Shown here piece by piece: positions 17,649 through 27,413 of a DNA stretch of 64,000 bases. Each line of letters starts with the position of its first letter. Position 1 is the first letter of the stretch. The DNA lies in the NCBI RefSeq assembly GCF_019168305.1, contig NZ_JAHTBI010000004.1, forward strand, positions 50,400 through 114,399. The letters are read 5' to 3'. This DNA is from Pseudomonas aegrilactucae. GTDB taxonomy: Bacteria > Pseudomonadota > Gammaproteobacteria > Pseudomonadales > Pseudomonadaceae. Position numbers and translations under genes: made by a program. The notes beneath the pieces were generated by a model that made no database searches, was not told the DNA's origin, and saw only the letters and a list, made by a program, of their open reading frames with translations.

Positions 17649-18560
17649 ATGTACATCCAGATTCTAGGTTCCGCCGCCGGTGGCGGGTTCCCGCAGTGGA
17701 ACTGCAACTGCGTCAACTGCAAGGGCTTTCGTGATGGCAGCCTGCGTGCCAGCGCACGCACCCAATCGTCGATCGCCCTGTCCGACGACGGCATTCACTG
17801 GGTGCTGTGCAACGCCTCGCCGGACATCCGCGCGCAGCTGCAGGGCTTTGCGCCGATGCAGCCGGCGCGTGCCCTGCGCGACAGCGGCATCGATGCGATC
17901 ATCCTGCTCGACAGCCAGATCGACCACACCACCGGCCTGCTCAGCCTGCGCGAAGGTTGCCCGCACCAGGTCTGGTGCACCGACATGGTCCACCAGGACC
18001 TGAGCACCGGCTTCCCGCTGTTCACCATGCTCAGCCACTGGAACGGCGGCCTGCAGTGGAACCGCATCGCGCTCGAAGGCAGCTTCGTGATCCAGGCGTG
18101 CCCGAACCTGCGCTTCACTCCCTTCCCGCTGCGCAGCGCCGCCCCGCCCTATTCCCCGCACCGCTTCGACCCGCACCCCGGCGACAACCTGGGGCTGATG
18201 GTCGAGGACCTGCGCACCGGCGGCAAGCTGTTCTATGCACCGGGCCTGGGCCAGGTCGACGCCACGCTGCTGCAGATGATGCAGGACGCCGACTGCCTGC
18301 TGGTCGACGGCACCTTGTGGGAGGATGATGAAATGCAGCGCCGCGGTGTCGGTACCCGTACCGGTCGCGAAATGGGCCACCTGGCGCAGAACGGCCCCGG
18401 CGGCATGCTCGAAGTGCTGGAGGGCTTCCCCGACCAGCGCAAGGTGCTTATCCACATCAACAACACCAACCCGATTCTCGATGAAGACTCCGCCGAGCGC
18501 GCCGAACTGGCACGGCGCAACGTCGAAGTGGCCTTCGACGGCATGAGCATCGAGCTGTAG
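17649..18560 (+). CDS. pqqB: PQQ biosynthesis protein PqqB
   Basis: 303-residue metallo-beta-lactamase-fold protein. It begins with the signature [19 protein letters not shown] and a zinc-binding cysteine pair (NCNCVNC), and has the modified metal motif DHTTGLL. Known work places it in hydroxylation of the Glu-Tyr intermediate during PQQ formation; it is cytosolic. ATG at 17649 is preferred over the in-frame GTG at 17643 because AGGAG at 17639-17643 then has normal spacing. pqqC follows after 8 bases, and the pqqA terminator lies upstream. Confidence 0.96.
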   Translation: MYIQILGSAAGGGFPQWNCNCVNCKGFRDGSLRASARTQSSIALSDDGIHWVLCNASPDIRAQLQGFAPMQPARALRDSGIDAIILLDSQIDHTTGLLSLREGCPHQVWCTDMVHQDLSTGFPLFTMLSHWNGGLQWNRIALEGSFVIQACPNLRFTPFPLRSAAPPYSPHRFDPHPGDNLGLMVEDLRTGGKLFYAPGLGQVDATLLQMMQDADCLLVDGTLWEDDEMQRRGVGTRTGREMGHLAQNGPGGMLEVLEGFPDQRKVLIHINNTNPILDEDSAERAELARRNVEVAFDGMSIEL

Positions 18561-18568
18561 GAGCCGAC

Positions 18569-19324
18569 ATGAGCGAAGCCGTACCGCTGTCACCCGCTGC
18601 CTTCGAGCAGGCCTTGCGCGCCAAGGGCGCCTACTACCACATCCATCACCCCTACCACGTGGCGATGTATGAAGGCCGCGCCAGCCGCGAACAGATCCAG
18701 GGCTGGGTCGCCAACCGCTTCTACTACCAGGTCAACATCCCCATGAAGGATGCGGCGATCCTGGCCAACTGCCCCGACCGCGAGATCCGCCGCGAGTGGA
18801 TCCAGCGCCTGCTCGACCACGACGGCGCGCCCGGCGAAGACGGCGGTATCGAAGCCTGGCTGCGCCTGGGCCAGGCGGTGGGGCTCGACCCGGACCAGTT
18901 GCGCTCGCAGGAGCTGGTGCTGCCCGGCGTGCGCTTTGCGGTCGATGCCTACGTCAACTTCGCCCGCCGCGCCAGTTGGCAGGAAGCCGCCAGCAGTTCG
19001 CTGACCGAACTGTTCGCGCCGCAGATCCATCAGTCGCGCCTGGACAGTTGGCCACAGCACTACCCGTGGATCGATCCGGCCGGCTATGAATACTTCCGTA
19101 CCCGCCTGGGGCAGGCCCGGCGCGACGTGGAGCATGGCCTGAGCATCACCCTGCAGCACTACACCACGTTCGAAGGCCAGCAGCGCATGCTGGAGATCCT
19201 GCAGTTCAAGCTCGATATTCTGTGGAGCATGCTCGACGCCATGAGCATGGCCTATGAACTGAACCGCCCGCCTTACCACAGCGTCACAACCGAACGGGTA
19301 TGGCACAAGGGGATTACGTTATGA
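18569..19324 (+). CDS. pqqC: Pyrroloquinoline-quinone synthase PqqC
   Basis: 251-residue cofactorless oxidase of the TENA/THI-4-like fold. Characteristic segments are [33 protein letters not shown] and [31 protein letters not shown], which supply the active-site His, Tyr and Arg residues. It catalyses the final ring closure and eight-electron oxidation of AHQQ to PQQ using O2. The stop overlaps the pqqD ATG (ATGA arrangement at 19321-19324), so translation is coupled. Confidence 0.97.
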   Translation: MSEAVPLSPAAFEQALRAKGAYYHIHHPYHVAMYEGRASREQIQGWVANRFYYQVNIPMKDAAILANCPDREIRREWIQRLLDHDGAPGEDGGIEAWLRLGQAVGLDPDQLRSQELVLPGVRFAVDAYVNFARRASWQEAASSSLTELFAPQIHQSRLDSWPQHYPWIDPAGYEYFRTRLGQARRDVEHGLSITLQHYTTFEGQQRMLEILQFKLDILWSMLDAMSMAYELNRPPYHSVTTERVWHKGITL

Positions 19325-19596
19325 GTTTCGACCGCACAAAGACGCCACGCTGGCGCCCCGGCTATCGCTTCCAGTACGAACCCGCACAGAAGGGCCATGT
19401 GCTGCTCTACCCGGAGGGCATGATCAAGCTCAACGAAAGCGCCGCGCTGATCGGCGGGTTGATCGACGGCGAGCGCAACGTGGCCGCGATCATTGCCGTG
19501 CTGGATGAGCAGTTCCCCGGTGTACCCGAGCTCGGTGAAGACATCGAGCAATTCATGGAGGTCGCCCGTGAGCAACACTGGATCGTCCTTGAGTGA
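19321..19596 (+). CDS. pqqD: PQQ precursor peptide chaperone PqqD
   Basis: 91-residue RiPP recognition element. [17 protein letters not shown] is the family N-terminus, which fixes the start at 19321 overlapping pqqC by four bases. PqqD binds the PqqA leader and presents it to the radical SAM enzyme PqqE. Its last 29 bases overlap the start of pqqE in another frame, which is consistent with the known tight PqqD-PqqE association. Confidence 0.96.
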   Translation: MSFDRTKTPRWRPGYRFQYEPAQKGHVLLYPEGMIKLNESAALIGGLIDGERNVAAIIAVLDEQFPGVPELGEDIEQFMEVAREQHWIVLE

Positions 19597-20728
19597 GGTG
19601 CCGGCCAAGCCCCAGGTCGGCCTGCCGCTATGGCTGCTGGCCGAGTTGACCTACCGCTGCCCGCTGCAATGCCCGTACTGCTCCAACCCGCTGGATTTCG
19701 CCGAACAGGGCAAGGAGCTGAGCACCGAGCAGTGGTTCAAGGTCATGGCCGAGGCGCGCGAAATGGGTGCCGCGCAGTTGGGCTTTTCCGGCGGTGAACC
19801 GCTGGTGCGCCAGGACCTCGCCGAGCTGATTGGCGAGGGCCGACGGCTGGGTTACTACACCAACCTGATCACCTCCGGCATCGGCCTGACCGAACAGAAG
19901 ATCGCCGACTTCAAGCGCGCCGGCCTGGACCATATCCAGATCAGCTTCCAGGCCAGCGACGAGCAGGTCAACAACCTGCTGGCAGGCTCGAAGAAGGCCT
20001 TCGCGCAGAAGCTGGAGATGGCCCGAGCGGTCAAGGCCCACGGCTATCCCATGGTGCTGAACTTCGTCACCCACCGGCACAACATCGACAGGATCGACCG
20101 CATCATCGAGCTGTGCATCGCGCTGGAAGCCGACTTCGTCGAGCTCGCCACCTGCCAGTTCTACGGCTGGGCACACCTGAACCGCGCCGGCCTGCTGCCG
20201 ACCCGCGCGCAGCTCGAACGCGCCGAACGCATCACCAACGAGTACCGCGAGAAACTCCAGGCGGCCGGCAACCCGTGCAAGTTGATTTTCGTCACCCCGG
20301 ACTACTATGAAGAGCGCCCCAAGGGCTGCATGAACGGCTGGGGCAGCATCTTCCTGACCGTCACCCCCGACGGCACGGCGCTGCCCTGCCACGGCGCACG
20401 CCAGTTGCCGGTGCAGTTTCCCAATGTGCGCGAACACAGCATGCAGCACATATGGTATGACTCGTTCGGCTTCAATCGCTTTCGCGGCTACGACTGGATG
20501 CCCGAGCCGTGCCGCTCTTGCGACGAGAAGGAAAAGGACTTCGGCGGCTGTCGCTGCCAGGCCTTCATGCTCACCGGTGACGCCAGCAATGCCGACCCGG
20601 TGTGCGCCAAGTCGGCGGACCACGGGATCATCCTCGCTGCCCGGGAGGAGGCCGAAACCGCCAGCCAGACCATCGACCAGATGACCTTTCGCAATGATCG
20701 AAACTCCCGTCTCATCGCCCGCGGCTGA
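19568..20728 (+). CDS. pqqE: PqqA peptide cyclase, radical SAM enzyme PqqE
   Basis: 386 residues with the radical SAM cysteines CPLQCPYC (CxxxCxxC) near residue 30 and a C-terminal SPASM region rich in cysteine ([29 protein letters not shown]) for auxiliary iron-sulfur clusters. It forms the carbon-carbon bond between Glu15 and Tyr19 of PqqA. The start is inferred as GTG at 19568, inside the end of pqqD, because it gives a short natural N-terminus before the conserved [19 protein letters not shown] may be read weakly, and other in-frame starts nearby cannot be excluded. Confidence 0.95.
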   Translation: MSNTGSSLSEVPAKPQVGLPLWLLAELTYRCPLQCPYCSNPLDFAEQGKELSTEQWFKVMAEAREMGAAQLGFSGGEPLVRQDLAELIGEGRRLGYYTNLITSGIGLTEQKIADFKRAGLDHIQISFQASDEQVNNLLAGSKKAFAQKLEMARAVKAHGYPMVLNFVTHRHNIDRIDRIIELCIALEADFVELATCQFYGWAHLNRAGLLPTRAQLERAERITNEYREKLQAAGNPCKLIFVTPDYYEERPKGCMNGWGSIFLTVTPDGTALPCHGARQLPVQFPNVREHSMQHIWYDSFGFNRFRGYDWMPEPCRSCDEKEKDFGGCRCQAFMLTGDASNADPVCAKSADHGIILAAREEAETASQTIDQMTFRNDRNSRLIARG

Positions 20729-22535
20729 GCGTTTCAGCGCACAACAGGCGGTTGCCGCCGGCACCGACTATGCCGAACTCAAGGCCAGCCCGCAGGGCCT
20801 GTTCTGGAACGAGTTCCGCCCCCAGGACGGCGCCTGCCGGATCTGGCAGTGGCGCGATGGCCAGGCCCGCTGCCTGACGCCCGACGGCTTCAGTGCGCGC
20901 AGCCGGGTGTATGAGTACGGTGGAGGCAGTTTCTGCCTGAGCGAAAACGCGGTGGTGTTCGTCAATGAGACCGATCAGCAGCTCTACACCCAGGACCTCG
21001 ACGCCAGCGCACCGCGCGCGCTGACCCGGGGTGAGCGTCGCTACGGCGATGTGCGCTGGGCGGCAGGCCAGGTGCTGGCCGTGGAAGAAACCCATGGGCC
21101 GGAGGGTGCCGAACATCGGCTGGTGGCAATCGCTGCCGGGGGCGAGCGCGAGGTGCTGGCCGAAGGCGCCGACTTCTACGCAGCCCCCACCCTCAGCGCC
21201 GATGGCCAGCGCCTGGCCTGGATCGAGTGGAGCCGGCCAGAGCAACCCTGGACTGCCACCCGTTTACTGTGTGCCGAACGCCTGGACGCAGACCGCTGGG
21301 GTGAACCGCGCTGCGTAGCCGGCGCCGATGCACAGCCTGAGTCGCTGCAGCAGCCGCGCTTCGATGCAGACGGGCGCCTGTACTGCCTGTCGGACCGCGA
21401 TGGCTACTGGCAACCCTGGGGCGAAACCCCAGACGGCTGGACGGCCTTGCCTGCCGAGCGCGCAGACCATGCTGGCGCGCCCTGGCAGTTGGGCGCCAGC
21501 ACGTGGCTGCCACTGGGTGGCGACGCATACGTGGCAAGCTGGTTCGAGGGGGGCTTCAGCCGCCTGGGCCTGCGCCATGCCGGCGGCGCACGGGAAGACT
21601 TCAGCGATGCCTACAGCCGTTTCCGTTGCCTGGATATCGACGATGAGTGCCTGTATGTCATCGCCGCCTCCGCCATCAGCCCGCCGGCCGTCATCGCCAT
21701 CGACCGCCGCAGCCGTGAGGTACAGGTGCTGGCCGGCGGGGCATTGCCCTTGCCCAGCGAGCGCATCAGCCGTGCGCAGAGCATCAGCTACCCCAGCGGC
21801 GACGGGGTGGCGCATGGGTTCTTCTATGCCCCCATGGAGGCTGTGAACGCCCCGCCCCTGGTGGTGTTCGTGCATGGCGGGCCGACCTCGGCGTGCTATC
21901 CGGTGCTGGACCCGCGCATCCAGTACTGGACCCAGCGCGGCTTTGCCGTGGCCGACCTCAATTACCGTGGCAGCAGCAGCTACGGGCGGGCGTACCGCCA
22001 GGCGCTGCACCTGCGCTGGGGCGAGGTGGATGTGCAGGATGCCTGCGCAGTGGTCGGCTACCTGGCCGGGCAAGGGTTGATCGACCCGGCTCAGGCGTTC
22101 ATTCGGGGTGGCAGCGCGGGGGGCTACACCACCTTGTGTGCGTTGGCGTTCCATGATGTGTTCAGGGGGGGTGCCAGCCTGTACGGGGTGAGCGATCCGC
22201 TGGCGCTGACACGCGCCACGCACAAGTTCGAGGGCGACTATCTGGATTGGCTGATCGGCGACCCGCAACAGGATATCGAGCGCTACCAGGCGCGCACGCC
22301 GTTGCTGCATGCGGCGCAGATCAAGGTACCGGTGATTTTCTTCCAGGGCGAACTGGATGCGGTGGTGGTGCCGGAGCAGACCCGCTCGATGCTGGCGGCG
22401 TTGCAGGCCAACGGGGTCAGGACCGAAGCACATTTCTACCCGACCGAACGCCATGGCTTCAGGACCGCGGCCAACCTGGCGCATGCGCTGGAAGAGGAAT
22501 GGAAGTTCTACCGCGACGTTCTGGACCAGCCTTGA
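20694..22535 (+). CDS. pqqM: S9-family prolyl oligopeptidase-like peptidase of the PQQ cluster
   Basis: 613 residues: an N-terminal beta-propeller-like half and a C-terminal alpha/beta-hydrolase domain with the nucleophile motif [16 protein letters not shown] oxyanion region, Asp in [14 protein letters not shown] and His in ERHGF. It overlaps the end of pqqE by 35 bases, so it belongs to the operon. The S9 peptidase at this place in Pseudomonas pqq operons has been called pqqM; a role in peptide trimming or export is inferred, not shown. REP repeats follow its stop codon. Confidence 0.88.
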   Translation: MIETPVSSPAAERFSAQQAVAAGTDYAELKASPQGLFWNEFRPQDGACRIWQWRDGQARCLTPDGFSARSRVYEYGGGSFCLSENAVVFVNETDQQLYTQDLDASAPRALTRGERRYGDVRWAAGQVLAVEETHGPEGAEHRLVAIAAGGEREVLAEGADFYAAPTLSADGQRLAWIEWSRPEQPWTATRLLCAERLDADRWGEPRCVAGADAQPESLQQPRFDADGRLYCLSDRDGYWQPWGETPDGWTALPAERADHAGAPWQLGASTWLPLGGDAYVASWFEGGFSRLGLRHAGGAREDFSDAYSRFRCLDIDDECLYVIAASAISPPAVIAIDRRSREVQVLAGGALPLPSERISRAQSISYPSGDGVAHGFFYAPMEAVNAPPLVVFVHGGPTSACYPVLDPRIQYWTQRGFAVADLNYRGSSSYGRAYRQALHLRWGEVDVQDACAVVGYLAGQGLIDPAQAFIRGGSAGGYTTLCALAFHDVFRGGASLYGVSDPLALTRATHKFEGDYLDWLIGDPQQDIERYQARTPLLHAAQIKVPVIFFQGELDAVVVPEQTRSMLAALQANGVRTEAHFYPTERHGFRTAANLAHALEEEWKFYRDVLDQP

Positions 22536-22540
22536 CGGCC

Positions 22541-22607
22541 CCTTCGCTGGCAAGCCATCCCACAGGGACTGCGGTGACCCCTGTGGGAGCTGGCTTGCCA
22601 GCGAAGG
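22541..22607. repeat. REP pair (family with TTCGCTGGCAAGCCAGCTCCCACAG core)
   Basis: Two inverted copies: CCTTCGCTGGCAAGCC at 22541-22556 running into ATCCCACAG, and CTGTGGGAGCTGGCTTGCCA at 22581-22600 running into GCGAAGG. It lies directly after the peptidase gene. The same family recurs at 37589-37675. Confidence 0.85.
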
Positions 22608-22619
22608 CCGCGACGCGGT

Positions 22620-22778
22620 TTAGCGCTTGGCGATGATGTACACCGCGTGCACGATGCCCGGAATGTACCCGCACAACGTCAGCAGGATGTTCAGCCAGAA
22701 GGCGCCGCCAAAACCGACCTGCAGGAAAACACCCAGTGGGGGCAGCAGAATGGCAAAGATAATTCGAATCAGGTCCAT
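22620..22778 (-). CDS. Pmp3/YqaE-family small membrane protein
   Basis: 52-residue protein with two hydrophobic helices (IIFAILLPPLGVFLQVGFG and FWLNILLTLCGYIPGIVHAVYII) and the diagnostic LPPLGVFLQVG and LTLCGYIPGIVHA sequences of the stress-linked Pmp3/UPF0057 family. These proteolipids sit in the inner membrane and are often osmotic or salt-stress induced. It stands alone, 1 gene from the aminotransferase on the same strand but separated from it by a strong terminator. Confidence 0.93.
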   Translation of the reverse strand: MDLIRIIFAILLPPLGVFLQVGFGGAFWLNILLTLCGYIPGIVHAVYIIAKR

Positions 22779-22853
22779 CGGGCAGTTCCTCGAGTAAAGT
22801 CCTAACAACAGACTACAGCGCCTGCCCAGTGGTTCAAATTGCCAGCACTGCGC

Positions 22854-22892
22854 AAAAAAACGCCCCTGGCCAAAAGGATCAGGCCCGGGGCG
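22854..22892 (-). terminator. Rho-independent terminator downstream of the aminotransferase
   Basis: Minus-strand stem CGCCCCGGGCC / GGCCAGGGGCG (one mismatch) with loop at 22872-22881, followed on the minus strand by seven T (22860-22854). It ends the aminotransferase transcript before the Pmp3-like gene. Confidence 0.87.
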
Positions 22893-22941
22893 ATGCGCAG
22901 GAACGCGAGACGGTTCGTAGAATTCTTGGCGGCGCCGCCGC

Positions 22942-24213
22942 TCACGCACGCCGCGGGTCGAGCCGGGCCGTGTGCACCCGGGCAAAGGCCCGGCCCAGGC
23001 GCAGCAGCATTTCATCGATGTTGCCCCGGCTCACAGTCAGCGCCGGCGAAAAGCGCAGCACATTGGGCTGCGCCGCGTTCAGCAGCAGGCCCTCCTGCAA
23101 GGCCGCCTTGACCACGGCAGCGGCCGTGTCGTCGCTCAACTCAAGGCCCCACAGCAAGCCCTGGCCACGCACTTCACCCTGGCCATAACGGCCGGCCAGG
23201 TGGCTCAACCCATCGCGCAGGTGCCGCCCCGACGCCTGCACCTGCTCCAGGAAGCCGGGCTCCAGCACCGCATCCAGAATTGCCAGGCCCGCAGCGCTCA
23301 TCAGCGCATTGCCATGATGGCTGCCCTCCAGCTCACCCGCCTCGGCGCAGCAGGCCGTGCCCCGCGCCAGCAAGGCGGCCAGCGGCACGCCACCACCCAG
23401 GCCCTTGCCCAGGGTAATGATGTCGGCGCGCACACCATACGTCTGCTCGGCCAGCAGCGCACCGCAGCGCCCCACACCGGTCTGTACTTCATCGAGGATC
23501 AGCAGGATGCCCAGTTCACGACATAGCCGCTCGACGCCCTTGAGGTACTCGCCGGTGGCCGGAATGACACCCGCCTCGCCCTGGATCGGCTCAAGCATGA
23601 TCGCCACGGTGCGCGAGTCCACTGCGCCATGCAGCGCCGCCAGGTCGTTGAACGCCACCTTGCTGAAGCCCGGCACGCCTGGCTCGCAGCGGTTGCACGC
23701 CGAAGGGTCCGACGCCGACAGTGCCCCCAGGCTGCGCCCATGGCAGCTCTGGCGGGCGGTGATGATGTGATAGGCACCGTTGCGATGCAGTTGCCCCCAC
23801 TTGCGCGCCAGTTTGATCGCCCCTTCGCAGGCCTCGGCACCACTGTTGAGCAGGTAGGCCTGGTCGCTGCCGGTGCTGCTGCACAGGCGGTTGACCAGTT
23901 GCAGCAGGCCACGGTTGTGAAAACCCGCGCCAGGGTTGATCAAGGCCTGGGCTTGCGCGCTCAGCGCCTGCACCAGTGCCTTGGGGCTATGCCCGAGGCT
24001 GTTCACCGCGCAGCCCTGGGTAAAGTCCAGATAGGCACGGCCTTCGCTGTCCCACAGCCACGAGCCCTGACCGCGCACGAATACCTGCGGTGCACGCTCG
24101 GTAGCCGGCATCAGGCAGCCGCGCGAGAGCTGCTCGGTCTGGGCCCGTGCCACCGGGGCCGGGGCCCGCTCGGCGGCACGCGCTGCCTGGCGGCGCAGAT
24201 TGAACAGGTTCAT
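22942..24213 (-). CDS. Class III PLP-dependent aminotransferase (acetylornithine aminotransferase-like)
   Basis: 423 residues. Signature segments are GQGSWLWDSEGRAYLDFTQGCAVNSLGH, LLNSGAEACEGAIKLARKWG, the PLP Asp in LILDEVQTGVGRCG and the Schiff-base Lys in IITLGKGLGGGVPLAAL. The family transfers amino groups from acetylornithine, 4-aminobutyrate, diamines or similar omega-amines; sequence alone does not decide. ATG at 24213 (MNLFNLRRQA) is chosen; MPATERAP further in is a shorter alternative. A LysR-type regulator is divergently transcribed from 24466 and probably controls it. It is not in an arginine operon, so a catabolic role is as likely as arginine synthesis. Confidence 0.88.
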   Translation of the reverse strand: MNLFNLRRQAARAAERAPAPVARAQTEQLSRGCLMPATERAPQVFVRGQGSWLWDSEGRAYLDFTQGCAVNSLGHSPKALVQALSAQAQALINPGAGFHNRGLLQLVNRLCSSTGSDQAYLLNSGAEACEGAIKLARKWGQLHRNGAYHIITARQSCHGRSLGALSASDPSACNRCEPGVPGFSKVAFNDLAALHGAVDSRTVAIMLEPIQGEAGVIPATGEYLKGVERLCRELGILLILDEVQTGVGRCGALLAEQTYGVRADIITLGKGLGGGVPLAALLARGTACCAEAGELEGSHHGNALMSAAGLAILDAVLEPGFLEQVQASGRHLRDGLSHLAGRYGQGEVRGQGLLWGLELSDDTAAAVVKAALQEGLLLNAAQPNVLRFSPALTVSRGNIDEMLLRLGRAFARVHTARLDPRRA

Positions 24214-24465
24214 GCGCGCTGCCCGTGCCACATCACGTGGTGTACACACAGGGCCGGGTAATTCAGGAGGTTTTTCAAACGCGCATGCTCCAGAGGTCCA
24301 CGCTGATCGCTACAGCAAATTTGCCTTGCCTATGTAACTGCCATCCATCTCCACGTTACCCGGAACGCTCTGTGGCCCTGTAAGCCTCGTGGAATATGGG
24401 TAGACTAGGCGCCTTGCAGGCCTTCGGCCATTTCGTTTTTCGAGCTTTTTCGATAAGTATTGCTT

Positions 24466-25386
24466 ATGGATTTTCGCCAACTGCGTTATTTCGTCGCGGT
24501 GTACGAGGAAGGCCATGTGGGCCGGGCCGCCGAACGCCTTTCGCTGTCACAGCCAGCCCTGTCGCAACAGATCCGCCAGCTGGAGCACAGCCTCGACGTC
24601 AGCCTGTTCGAGCGCGGCAACAAGCGCCTGCTCCCGACCCTGGCCGCACACACCCTGTACAACCACGCCCTGCCCCTGCTTGACGGCTTGCAGCGCGCCC
24701 GCGAGGCGTTGCGCAACTTCCGCGGCCAGGCCCTGCGCACCCTGGCCATCGGCGTGCTGCAGACCGTGCGCCCCAGCCTGGTGCCGCAGTTGCTCGACCG
24801 CCTGCGCAAGGCGCAGCCGCACCTTGTAGTGCAGATCTATGAACTGTCGGGGCTGGAGATCGAGCGGCGCCTGCTCAACGGCACGCTGGACATCGGCATC
24901 AGTTACCTGCCGCCCCGCCAGCCGGGGCTGCACGGGCTGCTGCTGTATGAGGACGAACTGCAACTGGTGATTGCGCACAACCACCCGCTGCGCGAGTTCA
25001 AGAAGGTGTCGCTCAAACAGGCAGCCGAACTGCCCATGCTGTTGCTGGGCGAAGAGTTCCAGGTGCGCCAGATCTGGCAGACACAACTGGCCAACCTGGG
25101 ACGACGCCCGCAGGTACAGGCCGAAATGAACAACATGGGCGGGATTCTCGACAGCCTGGTGCAGTCTTCGCTGGCCACCGTGCTGCCGGGGCGCGCGCGG
25201 GAAGCCACGCACGATCCAGAGCTGCTGTGGAAGCCGCTCAGCGAACCGCGGGTACCGCTCAAGGTAGGTTTGGTGTTTCGCGATGCGCAACGCCAGCAAG
25301 CATCGGTAGAACTGCTGCGTACGTTGCTGGAGGAGGAGGTCGACCCGCGTCAGATCGGCGTATCGCCCCTGGATGTGCTCGGCTGA
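24466..25386 (+). CDS. LysR-family transcriptional regulator
   Basis: 306 residues: an N-terminal winged helix-turn-helix (MDFRQLRYFVAVYEEGHVGRAAERLSLSQPALSQQIRQLE) and a periplasmic-binding-protein-like effector domain (about 90-295). ATG at 24466 is preferred to TTG at 24460. It is divergent from the aminotransferase with 252 bases between starts, the usual geometry for LysR control. The stop lies only 11 bases before the terminator of the convergent rsmY sRNA. Effector unknown. Confidence 0.93.
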   Translation: MDFRQLRYFVAVYEEGHVGRAAERLSLSQPALSQQIRQLEHSLDVSLFERGNKRLLPTLAAHTLYNHALPLLDGLQRAREALRNFRGQALRTLAIGVLQTVRPSLVPQLLDRLRKAQPHLVVQIYELSGLEIERRLLNGTLDIGISYLPPRQPGLHGLLLYEDELQLVIAHNHPLREFKKVSLKQAAELPMLLLGEEFQVRQIWQTQLANLGRRPQVQAEMNNMGGILDSLVQSSLATVLPGRAREATHDPELLWKPLSEPRVPLKVGLVFRDAQRQQASVELLRTLLEEEVDPRQIGVSPLDVLG

Positions 25387-25395
25387 AACCCGGGC

Positions 25396-25420
25396 AAAAG
25401 AAAACCCCGCCGAAGCGGGG
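25396..25420 (-). terminator. Terminator of rsmY (weakly bidirectional)
   Basis: Six-bp stem with a UUCG tetraloop (25405-25420); the minus strand continues TTTTCTTTT. On the plus strand only CTTT follows, so it is weaker for LysR. Confidence 0.88.
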
Positions 25421-25518
25421 CTTTGCAGACTGTTTCCCTGACATCCTTTTCGACCCGCCGTCCTGGCAGGAATCCTTCGTGTCCCTGTTATGGTCAGTGC
25501 GCTTCCTGCGCTACGTCC
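25397..25518 (-). ncRNA. rsmY: RsmY-type regulatory sRNA (titrates RsmA/RsmE)
   Basis: About 122-nt non-coding RNA, read on the minus strand between LysR and the acyl-CoA dehydrogenase. It carries seven GGA motifs, including the classical hairpin GCGCAGGAAGCGC (25511-25499), ACAGGGAC, AAGGAU, CAGGAC, AAGGAU and CAGGGAA, which are the binding sites for CsrA-family proteins. It ends in a strong terminator, CCCCGC-UUCG-GCGGGG followed by UUUUCUUUU. A perfect GacA activating sequence is centred about 70 bases upstream of the inferred start near 25518. RsmY in P. putida is remembered at this locus. It relieves RsmA repression of secondary metabolism, biofilm and related mRNAs. The exact 5' end is approximate. 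Confidence 0.92.
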
Positions 25519-25578
25519 ATAGAGTGAAGATTAACTGTGGATCCAATCCTGGGGAAGAGGCGAAACGTCACCACGCCA

Positions 25579-25596
25579 TGTAAGCAAATGCTTACA
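25579..25596. promoter_or_regulatory. GacA upstream activating sequence for rsmY
   Basis: TGTAAGCAAATGCTTACA is an exact match to the GacA consensus TGTAAG-N6-CTTACA; symmetry extends to 10-bp arms (25577-25598). It is centred about 70 bases before the inferred rsmY start, the usual place for GacS/GacA-activated sRNA genes. Confidence 0.93.
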
Positions 25597-25610
25597 TGAC
25601 GCATTAACAG

Positions 25611-27389
25611 TCAGAACTGATCGGCATCGAGCAGGTACAGCGACTCACTGCCCGCACGCACCGACGCGCTGAGCGAGTGGATACGCGGCAGCAGACGGGC
25701 GAAGTAGAAGCGCGCCGTGCCCAGCTTGCTGGCGTAGAAATCGTCCTCGCCCTGCCTGGCCAGTGCGGTGCGGGCCATCAATGCCCACATGTAGGCATAG
25801 GCGGTATAGCCGAAGGCTTGCAGGTACTCCACCGACGCTGCACCGATTTCGTTGGGGTTGGCCTTGGCGCGGTCCAGAACCCAGGCGGTCAACTCGTCGA
25901 GCGTGGTCAGAGCGGCCTGCAAAGGTTGTACGAACTCGCCCAGTTGGCTGTCGGCCGTAGCGATGAAATGGCGAATCTCGTCGGCGAACAGTGTGTAGAA
26001 CGCGCCACCGCTGCCCACTACCTTGCGCCCCATCAGGTCCAGCGCCTGAATACCGTTGGTGCCCTCGTAGATCTGGGTGATGCGCACATCGCGCACCAAT
26101 TGCTCCTGGCCCCACTCGCGAATGTAGCCATGGCCGCCAAACACCTGCTGGCCATGCACGGTGACTTCCAGGCCCAGGTCGGTCAGGAACGCCTTGGACA
26201 CCGGGGTCAGCAAGGCGACCAGGTCTTCGGCGCGCTTGCGCACGTCACGGTCTTCACTGAACTTGGCCGTGTCGAGTTGCATCGCCACGTAGGTCGAAAA
26301 GGCCCGCCCGCCTTCGTTCAAGGCCTTCATGGTCAGCAGCATGCGGCGCACGTCAGGGTGCACGATGATCGGATCGGCCGCCTTGTCCTTGGCCTGGGGG
26401 CCGCTCGGGGCGCGGCTTTGCAGGCGGTCGCGGGCGTACTCGATGGCGTTCTGGTAGGAGCGCTCGGCAGAAGCCAGGCCCTGGATGCCAACACCCAGGC
26501 GTTCGTAGTTCATCATGGTGAACATCGCTGCCAGACCCTTGTTCGGCTCGCCGACCAGATAGCCCACGGCACCGTCGAAATTCATCACGCAGGTGGCCGA
26601 GGCCTGGATGCCCATCTTGTGCTCGATCGAGCCACAGGTGGCCGGGTTGCGCTCGCCCAGGCTGCCATCGGCATTGACCAGGAACTTGGGCACCAGCAAC
26701 AGCGAGATGCCCTTGGGCCCCGCCGGCGCATCCGGCAGCTTGGCCAGCACCAGGTGAATGATGTTCTCGGTCAGGTCGTGCTCACCGCCGGTGATGAAGA
26801 TCTTGGTGCCGGTGACCTTGTAGCTGCCATCGGCCTGCGGCTCGGCGCGGGTGCGGATGATGCCCAGGTCGGTACCGGCGTGAGGCTCGGTCAGGCACAT
26901 GGAGCCGGCCCAGACACCGGCGTACATGTTCGGCAGGTACTGCGCCTTCAACTCGTCGCTGGCATGGGCGTTGATCGACAGGCAGGCGCCGGCGGTGAGC
27001 ATCGGGTACAGGCCGAAGGCCAGGCTGGACGAGTTGACCATTTCCTCGACCTGGGCCGAGATCACCTTGGGCATGCCCATGCCGCCGTAGGCCGGGTCGC
27101 CGCCCACCCCCACCCAGCCACCTTCGGCATAGGTACGGTAGGCGTCGATGAAGCCGGCCGGGGTGCGCACGGCGCCGTTATCCCAGTGGCAGCCCTCCTC
27201 GTCGGCGCTGCGGCTCAGCGGGGCGATTCGCTGGCTGGTGACCTTGCCGGCTTCTTCGAGTACCGCCAGCGCCGTCTCTTCGTCGACCACCTCGGACAGC
27301 CCGGGCAATTGCGCCCACAGCCGGGACACTTCGAAGACTTCGTTGAGCACGAAGCGCATATCGCGCAGGGGCGCTTTATAGTCAGCCAT
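25611..27389 (-). CDS. Acyl-CoA dehydrogenase, FadE-like (592 aa)
   Basis: 592-residue flavoprotein with the N-terminal helical domain, middle beta domain ([32 protein letters not shown]) and C-terminal domain (GFAGQ-like helices, QIYEGTNGIQALDLMGRKV). It catalyses the FAD-dependent alpha,beta-dehydrogenation that opens each round of fatty acyl beta-oxidation; the long family with a C-terminal extension passes electrons to ETF. It is closely paralogous to the 601-residue gene at 28981-30786 (both start with DYKAPLRD and share most motifs). An 18-bp palindrome sits in its leader. Chain-length specificity cannot be told. Confidence 0.94.
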   Translation of the reverse strand: MADYKAPLRDMRFVLNEVFEVSRLWAQLPGLSEVVDEETALAVLEEAGKVTSQRIAPLSRSADEEGCHWDNGAVRTPAGFIDAYRTYAEGGWVGVGGDPAYGGMGMPKVISAQVEEMVNSSSLAFGLYPMLTAGACLSINAHASDELKAQYLPNMYAGVWAGSMCLTEPHAGTDLGIIRTRAEPQADGSYKVTGTKIFITGGEHDLTENIIHLVLAKLPDAPAGPKGISLLLVPKFLVNADGSLGERNPATCGSIEHKMGIQASATCVMNFDGAVGYLVGEPNKGLAAMFTMMNYERLGVGIQGLASAERSYQNAIEYARDRLQSRAPSGPQAKDKAADPIIVHPDVRRMLLTMKALNEGGRAFSTYVAMQLDTAKFSEDRDVRKRAEDLVALLTPVSKAFLTDLGLEVTVHGQQVFGGHGYIREWGQEQLVRDVRITQIYEGTNGIQALDLMGRKVVGSGGAFYTLFADEIRHFIATADSQLGEFVQPLQAALTTLDELTAWVLDRAKANPNEIGAASVEYLQAFGYTAYAYMWALMARTALARQGEDDFYASKLGTARFYFARLLPRIHSLSASVRAGSESLYLLDADQF

Positions 27390-27413
27390 GGCAACCTCTC
27401 ACCTTGAGTCGGG

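Noticed and set aside
24310..24516. Short minus-strand open frame (68 codons) between the aminotransferase and LysR
   Set aside because: No ribosome site or recognisable family; it overlaps the LysR start.
25570..25600. Palindrome at 25577-25598 as a terminator of the acyl-CoA dehydrogenase
   Set aside because: There is no T-run, and the core is an exact GacA box in front of rsmY.
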